Origin: an uncultured Eubacteriales bacterium
Lineage (GTDB): Bacteria; Bacillota; Clostridia; Oscillospirales; CAG-272
DNA: 64,000 nt
Reading direction: 5' to 3'
NCBI GenBank assembly: GCA_900549725.1
Contig: URPL01000001.1
Location: 78,765-142,764, forward strand
Part shown: positions 60,028-64,000 of the stretch, piece after piece
Position numbering within the stretch: position 1 is the first letter of the stretch
Layout of the letters: each line of letters begins with the position of its first letter
Position numbers and translations under genes: made by a program
The notes under the pieces: model-generated
What the model was told of the DNA's origin: nothing
Database searches by the model: none
What the model saw: the letters and a program-made list of their open reading frames with translations, nothing else

Positions 60028-61008
60028 ATGCTCGGATATGTGAAACCGCAGACGGCTTCTCTCAGCGTTGCGCAGTATCGCTTTTATCAAAGCATTTACT
60101 GCGGGCTTTGCCACACCATGGGAAGACACACCTGCGCCTCTTCGCGCCTTTTTCTCTCGTATGATTTTGTGTTTTTGGCGCTGGTGCGGCAGGCACTGTG
60201 CGGCAAAGGCGTGGTGCTGGAAAAGCGGCGCTGCATGGCGCATCCGCTGCGCCGCCGCCCCGCGGTGCGGGAAAATGAGGCGCTGCGCTATGCCGCATGC
60301 GCCGCTGCGGTGCTGCGGGAATATAAGCTGCGGGACGATATTGCGGATGAGCGCGGCGCGCGCCGCCTTGCCGCACGCCTTTTACGCGCGCTTTCCCGCG
60401 GGGCATACCGCCGCGGGCGCGGCGCGGTCGACACGGGGGCAATTGAGCAGTCGCTTTTGCAGCTTGCGCGCCTGGAAAGGGAGAAAAACGGAAGCGTTGA
60501 TGCGCCTGCGGATGCATTCGGGACGCTGCTTTCCGAGATTTTTTCGTTCGGGTTTGCAAAAAAAGAGGCGCTTATAGCGCGGGAGATCGGATTTGCCTGC
60601 GGGCGCTGGATCTATTTTGCGGATGCGGCGGATGACCTTGCAAAAGACGCCAAAAGCGGCGCCTACAACCCGCTGCTTTATCTTGACGGGATGCGCAGCG
60701 GGCAGGCGCCGACGCAGATTTTGGAAGAAAACCGCTCTGCGCTGCAAAACGCAATGCTGCAGTGCTGTGAGCGCATGGAGCGCGCGGCGGCGCTGATCGA
60801 TTACGGCGAGAGGGAAATGACAAAGGCGCTGATCGAAAATATTATTTGCCGCGGTTTGCCGGCGCAAACCGATGATATTTTGCGGGGGCACGGCAGGGCA
60901 GAGTTGTCGCAGCTGCCAAGCGGCGGCGATATCATCGCCTTTGCCGACGGAAAATACGGCAGAGCGGACGCGGCGCAGCATACCGCAGAAACGGAGACAA
61001 AACAATGA
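60028..61008 (+). CDS. DUF5685 family protein
   Basis: A 326-residue protein that begins MLGYVKPQTASLSVAQYRFYQSIYCGLCHTMGR; the early CGLC motif is typical of DUF5685. It is rich in Ala, Arg and helices, with DDLAKDAKSGAYNPLLY as a further conserved-looking block that recalls prenyl-synthase-like all-helical proteins, without clear DDxxD pairs. There is no signal or membrane segment. ATG 60028 follows AAGGGGAGGG. It overlaps the J-protein gene by 4 bases, a pairing seen in other Clostridia. Function unknown. Confidence 0.7.
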   Translation: MLGYVKPQTASLSVAQYRFYQSIYCGLCHTMGRHTCASSRLFLSYDFVFLALVRQALCGKGVVLEKRRCMAHPLRRRPAVRENEALRYAACAAAVLREYKLRDDIADERGARRLAARLLRALSRGAYRRGRGAVDTGAIEQSLLQLARLEREKNGSVDAPADAFGTLLSEIFSFGFAKKEALIAREIGFACGRWIYFADAADDLAKDAKSGAYNPLLYLDGMRSGQAPTQILEENRSALQNAMLQCCERMERAAALIDYGEREMTKALIENIICRGLPAQTDDILRGHGRAELSQLPSGGDIIAFADGKYGRADAAQHTAETETKQ

Positions 61009-61607
61009 TGACGGATCCTTATAAGGTGCTCGGCGTATCGCCGGACGCAAGCGATGAAGAGATCAAAAAGGCGTACCGCGCATTGGCGCGCAAATACCAT
61101 CCGGATAATTATCAGAACAGCGATCTTGCGCAGCTTGCCTCGGAAAAGATGAAGGAGATCAACGAGGCATACGACGAGATCACGCGGCGGCGCGCCGCGG
61201 GGCAGCGACCGGGCGCATCCGCCTCCGGCGCGCAGGGCAGTGCGGCGTTTCTCAAGATCCGCCAGCTGATCAATGCCGGGCGCTATGCCGAGGCGGCGAT
61301 GCTGCTGGACCGCGTTCCGCCTGCGGAGCAGGACGCGCAATGGCATTTTCTCAAGGGCTGCGTGCTGATTCAGCGCGGCTGGTATTTCGATGCGCAAAAG
61401 CATTTCGAGACAGCATGCTATATGGACCCTGGCAATACGGAATACCGCACGGCGCTTGAAAATATTAAGAACCATTCCGAGCAATTCGGGCGCGGATACA
61501 ACACCGCCTCGGGCAGCGGTTGCACGGGATGCGATATTTGCCAGGGGCTGCTCTGCGCGGATTGCCTTTGCGAATGCTGCGGGGGGGATTTGATCCGCTG
61601 CTGCTGA
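61005..61607 (+). CDS. J-domain protein with cysteine-rich C-terminus
   Basis: A 200-residue protein. Residues ~3-65 are a DnaJ-type J domain (DPYKVLGVSPDASDEEIKKAYR, then the HPD motif in KYHPDNYQNSD). A helical, TPR-like middle (AAFLKIRQLINAGRYAEAAMLLDR) follows. The last 30 residues hold eleven cysteines (GCTGCDIC, then CADCLCECC), suggesting metal binding. It lacks the G/F and zinc-finger layout of DnaJ itself. The start overlaps the stop of the DUF5685 gene, so the two are translated together. It presumably recruits DnaK to a specific client, perhaps the DUF5685 protein. Confidence 0.78.
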   Translation: MMTDPYKVLGVSPDASDEEIKKAYRALARKYHPDNYQNSDLAQLASEKMKEINEAYDEITRRRAAGQRPGASASGAQGSAAFLKIRQLINAGRYAEAAMLLDRVPPAEQDAQWHFLKGCVLIQRGWYFDAQKHFETACYMDPGNTEYRTALENIKNHSEQFGRGYNTASGSGCTGCDICQGLLCADCLCECCGGDLIRCC

Positions 61608-61654
61608 GAAAACGGCTGATTTTGCACTTTCCCCGTAAATTTATGCGCTTACTA

Positions 61655-61683
61655 TTGCCTTTTTGGCGATTTTGTGGTACACT
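61655..61683 (+). promoter_or_regulatory. Sigma-A promoter of the trigger-factor-like lipoprotein gene
   Basis: TTGCCT at 61655-61660 and TACACT at 61678-61683 with a 17-base spacer. Confidence 0.6.
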
Positions 61684-61728
61684 TGATAAGAGTTGACACA
61701 CAGAAATTTTGAAAGGACCTTTTGCATT

Positions 61729-62871
61729 ATGAAGAAATTGCTTTCTTTGGGGCTTGCCGCGCTGCTTGTTTTATGCGGGCTTGCTTCCTGCGCAAAAAAG
61801 AATTCCGACTATTTTAATTTTACGTATTCCGATTATCTTACCCTGGGCGAATACAAGGGCGTGACGGTTGACGCACATGATCTTGACGACGCCGTTGACA
61901 GCGCGAAGGAATCGATTATCTCTGCGAACACCACCACCGATGAGGTAACGGACCGCGGCGCACAGGATAAGGATATTCTGACGGTTTCCTACACGGTCAG
62001 CATCGACGGGGAAGAGATCGACGCGCTGAAAAAGACCGATTATTCCGTGACGCTCGGCACCACGGCGCTTGATTTTTCCGAGATCAAGGATATGCTTACC
62101 GGGATGACGAAGGACGAGGAAAAGACCGGAACGATTCAGATTCCGGACGATTATAAGGTGGACGGCGCCGTTGCGGAGTATGCCGGAAAAGAGGCGCAGG
62201 TCAAGCTGACGCTGACCAAGATCCAGCAGAAGAACGCCCCGACAGAAGTGACCGACGAAATGGTCGCGAAATATACAAATGACGAATACAAAACGCAGGA
62301 TGAATACTATGCATATGTCCGCTCCGAAAAGAAAAAGGACCTTGCATGGAATGCCGTGATGAAGAATATCACCATTCTGAAATATCCAGAGACGGAAACA
62401 AAGCTGTATTACAACATGTATCTCAATCGCATCGCAAATTCCATTTCCTCCTCCGGCATGACCATGGCAAGCTATGCAAGCATGCTCGGCTATGATTCTT
62501 TGGATAAATTCCTGGAGGAATATCTCACGCCCCTGGCAGCCAACACGGCGATGCAGCAGCTCGCGGCGCTTGCCATTTACGAAAAAGAAGGCCTTTCCTA
62601 TACGGATGAGGCATACAGCGAAATGGCTGACCAGTTTGCAGAGCAGAACAGCATGGAAAACGGCGAGAGCTATGTCAAGCAATACGGCGATACGGATATT
62701 GTTTTGCAGCTTAAGAGCAATGCCGTGTACACCTTTGTCGCCGACAATGCCGTAGAGGATGCGGATCATACGCATGAAGAGGATACCTCTGCCGATACTA
62801 CGGCGGAAAGCTCCGCCGAAACCACGGCGGATACCGCAGCCGGTACTGCGGAAGAATCCTCAGCCGACTGA
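61729..62871 (+). CDS. Trigger-factor-like lipoprotein with FKBP-type segment
   Basis: A 380-residue secreted lipoprotein (lipobox LASC, Cys about 21). It has an N-terminal segment, a short FKBP-like part (ILTVSYTVSIDGEEID, then SVTLGTTALDFSEIKDMLTGM), and a helical trigger factor C-terminal-like part (TEVTDEMVAKYTNDEYKTQDEYYAYVRSE and further helices). It ends in a Thr/Ala/Glu/Ser-rich tail. Such proteins are likely extracellular folding helpers or peptidyl-prolyl isomerases, although the segment is short for a complete FKBP domain. ATG 61729 has AAAGGAC upstream. A terminator follows immediately. Confidence 0.7.
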   Translation: MKKLLSLGLAALLVLCGLASCAKKNSDYFNFTYSDYLTLGEYKGVTVDAHDLDDAVDSAKESIISANTTTDEVTDRGAQDKDILTVSYTVSIDGEEIDALKKTDYSVTLGTTALDFSEIKDMLTGMTKDEEKTGTIQIPDDYKVDGAVAEYAGKEAQVKLTLTKIQQKNAPTEVTDEMVAKYTNDEYKTQDEYYAYVRSEKKKDLAWNAVMKNITILKYPETETKLYYNMYLNRIANSISSSGMTMASYASMLGYDSLDKFLEEYLTPLAANTAMQQLAALAIYEKEGLSYTDEAYSEMADQFAEQNSMENGESYVKQYGDTDIVLQLKSNAVYTFVADNAVEDADHTHEEDTSADTTAESSAETTADTAAGTAEESSAD

Positions 62872-62890
62872 GGCAAAAATAATGATTAAA

Positions 62891-62923
62891 AATCCGTCTG
62901 CCCCTGCGGCGGACGGATTTTTT
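62891..62923 (+). terminator. Intrinsic terminator just before mrnC
   Basis: AATCCGTCTGCC (62891-62902) pairs with GGCGGACGGATT (62908-62919), T run to 62923. The mrnC ribosome-binding site (AAGGAG, 62927-62932) starts only four bases later. Confidence 0.85.
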
Positions 62924-62937
62924 GACAAGGAGAAAGC

Positions 62938-63342
62938 ATGCAGCAAACAACACAAACGGCAGGATACGGCGGCGGCGCGCTTGCCTATCTCGGAGATGCG
63001 GTTTTCGAGGTATTGGTGCGCGAACGGCTCGTCAAAAGCGGCGTGAGCGACCCGGGAAAGCTCAATGCCATGGCGCTTTCCTATGTGCGCGCCACGGCGC
63101 AGAGCGCGGGGCTTGAGCGTCTGCTTCCGCATCTGAGCGAGCAGGAGGAGGCGGATTTCCGCCGCGGCAGAAACGGCGCGGGCGCGCACCCCAAAAGCGC
63201 AACGGCACTGGAATATCGCCGCGCAACGGGGCTTGAGGCGCTGTTCGGCGCGCTGTATCTGCGCGGGGAGGCAGAGCGGGCAAAGGATCTGTTTTTGCTG
63301 TATGCCGAGGGCGTGGAGGCAAAGGAGGCGGAGCATGCCTAA
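62938..63342 (+). CDS. mrnC: Mini-ribonuclease III
   Basis: A 134-residue Mini-III, an RNase III catalytic domain without a dsRNA-binding domain; it matures 23S rRNA ends in Firmicutes. Seen are LAYLGDAVFEVLVRERL with the catalytic Asp, RRGRNGAGAHPKSATALEYRRATGLEALFGALYL with the second acidic site at the end, which together match the family. ATG 62938 follows AAGGAGAAAGC. The next gene overlaps it by 8 bases. In many Firmicutes mrnC follows cysS; here it does not. I see no promoter between the upstream terminator and the start. Confidence 0.88.
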   Translation: MQQTTQTAGYGGGALAYLGDAVFEVLVRERLVKSGVSDPGKLNAMALSYVRATAQSAGLERLLPHLSEQEEADFRRGRNGAGAHPKSATALEYRRATGLEALFGALYLRGEAERAKDLFLLYAEGVEAKEAEHA

Positions 63343-63871
63343 AACAACCATGCGAAAAACAAAAAAGCTGGCAATTTGCGCGGTGTTTGCCGCGTGCAGC
63401 GTGGTGCTTTTGTTTGCCGCAGCCGTATTTGATGTTCTGGATTTGACGATCGTCGCCGTTTGCTCGCTGCTTGTGGTGGTTGTGCATATTGAGATCGGCG
63501 GGGGATACGACTGGCTTTTGTACGGCGCGGTAACGGTGCTTGCGGCGCTGCTTTTGCCGAGCAAGATGCCCGCGCTTTTATACGGCGTGTTCGGCGGCGT
63601 TTATCCGATTACAAAGGCATATTTTGAGCGGCTGCCGCGCCCTTTTGCATGGCTTTTGAAATTTGCTTCGTTCAATGCCGCGTTTGTTTTGTGTATGCTG
63701 GCTGCGCGGTATCTGCTTTTTCCGGGGGTGGACGATTATAAGTTCACCATACCCATTGTGCTGCTCGGAAACGCTGCGTTTTTCTGCTATGATTATGCAA
63801 CAACCTGCCTGATTCGCCTGTATGTGATGAAGCTGCGCCGCCAATTCCGCCTGGATCGGTTTTTCCGATAA
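63335..63871 (+). CDS. Conserved small membrane protein
   Basis: A 178-residue protein with about five hydrophobic segments, starting MPKTTMRKTKKLAICAVFAACSVVLLF and including IEIGGGYDWLLYGAVTVLAALLLPSKMPALLYGVFGG. Similar proteins are common in Clostridia, and the overall layout recalls small ECF-type S components, but no substrate motif can be read. It overlaps mrnC by 8 bases, so the two are translated together. AAAGGAGG lies upstream of ATG 63335, which makes that start firm. Confidence 0.65.
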   Translation: MPKTTMRKTKKLAICAVFAACSVVLLFAAAVFDVLDLTIVAVCSLLVVVVHIEIGGGYDWLLYGAVTVLAALLLPSKMPALLYGVFGGVYPITKAYFERLPRPFAWLLKFASFNAAFVLCMLAARYLLFPGVDDYKFTIPIVLLGNAAFFCYDYATTCLIRLYVMKLRRQFRLDRFFR

Positions 63872-63949
63872 GACGCGCCGCTGTGGATTAACAAAAATCA
63901 ACAAAAAAGAGACAGCCTGATTGTGCACAAGTCCGTTAAAAACGGACAA

Positions 63950-63979
63950 TTGAAAAAAAAGAGCCTCCTATGGTAGAAT
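63950..63979 (+). promoter_or_regulatory. Promoter at the window edge
   Basis: TTGAAA at 63950-63955 and TAGAAT at 63974-63979 with an 18-base spacer, for a gene beyond the window. It overlaps the inverted repeat at 63964-64000. Confidence 0.6.
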
Positions 63980-64000
63980 AAAAACATCTACCATAGGAGG
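63964..64000. promoter_or_regulatory. 14-bp inverted repeat over promoter and ribosome-binding site
   Basis: CCTCCTATGGTAGA (63964-63977) is the exact complement of TCTACCATAGGAGG (63987-64000), with a 9-base spacer. It covers the -10 box and ends in a perfect AGGAGG, so it may be a repressor operator or a hairpin that hides the ribosome-binding site of the next gene. Confidence 0.6.

Overview
The window is a GC-rich stretch (clearly above 50% by eye) of a bacterial chromosome. Its gene content points to an uncultured gut-type member of the Clostridia: whiA, an LCP-family protein, mini-RNase III (mrnC), a DUF5685/J-protein pair, lipoboxes on secreted proteins, AGGAGG ribosome-binding sites and sigma-A promoters with 17-base spacers. 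No species can be named from the sequence. There is no CRISPR array, rRNA operon, insertion sequence or intact prophage.

Layout. 1-2.6 kb is a lower-GC accessory edge: a BtrH-like protein, a small promoter-terminator unit, a GNAT acetyltransferase and a YkgJ-type Cys-cluster protein. At 2.7-3.5 kb a Mrp/NBP35 Fe-S carrier lies on the minus strand. 3.8-8.3 kb is a four-gene ABC-2/GldG/DUF4340 exporter-like operon. 8.4-10.1 kb is mgtE behind a bistable attenuator-type leader RNA. 10.2-13.9 kb holds two surface proteins, a beta-helix lipoprotein and a DUF4353 protein. 14.0-14.8 kb is a sugar isomerase/epimerase-like TIM barrel. 15.1-22.2 kb is a complete D-allose operon (LacI-type regulator, alsA, alsC, alsE, alsK, alsB, rpiB) with two matching LacI-type operators.

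22.3-26.6 kb has a YfcE phosphodiesterase, the repair pair nth-mutY, a polysaccharide deacetylase and an RluA pseudouridine synthase. 26.9-38.3 kb is a long housekeeping run: smc, ftsY, rdgB, yhbY, nadD, yqeK, an LCP protein, rsfS, leuS. 38.3-50.1 kb holds a Gfo/Idh/MocA oxidoreductase, murB-whiA-dnaE, a class A PBP, a flavin reductase-like protein and a MATE exporter. tRNA-Asp and tRNA-Thr follow, next to a GH25 lysozyme on the minus strand and then a greA-type gene.

52.0-58.4 kb is a second unusual operon: a TIM-barrel protein with two HTH-like repeats, a SpoIIM-like and a YesL-like membrane protein, a GNAT gene split at an A AAA AAG heptamer, and the TrkH/TrkA potassium system. 58.5-64.0 kb has a GalK-family kinase with an altered sugar motif, a DUF5685 protein with a J protein, a trigger-factor-like lipoprotein, mrnC, a membrane protein, and at the very edge a 14-bp inverted repeat over a promoter.

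The best candidates for something undescribed are the mgtE leader (8435-8622), the HTH-TIM-barrel protein (52051-54240), the frameshift heptamer in the GNAT gene (56105-56113) and the operator-like inverted repeat at 63964-64000.
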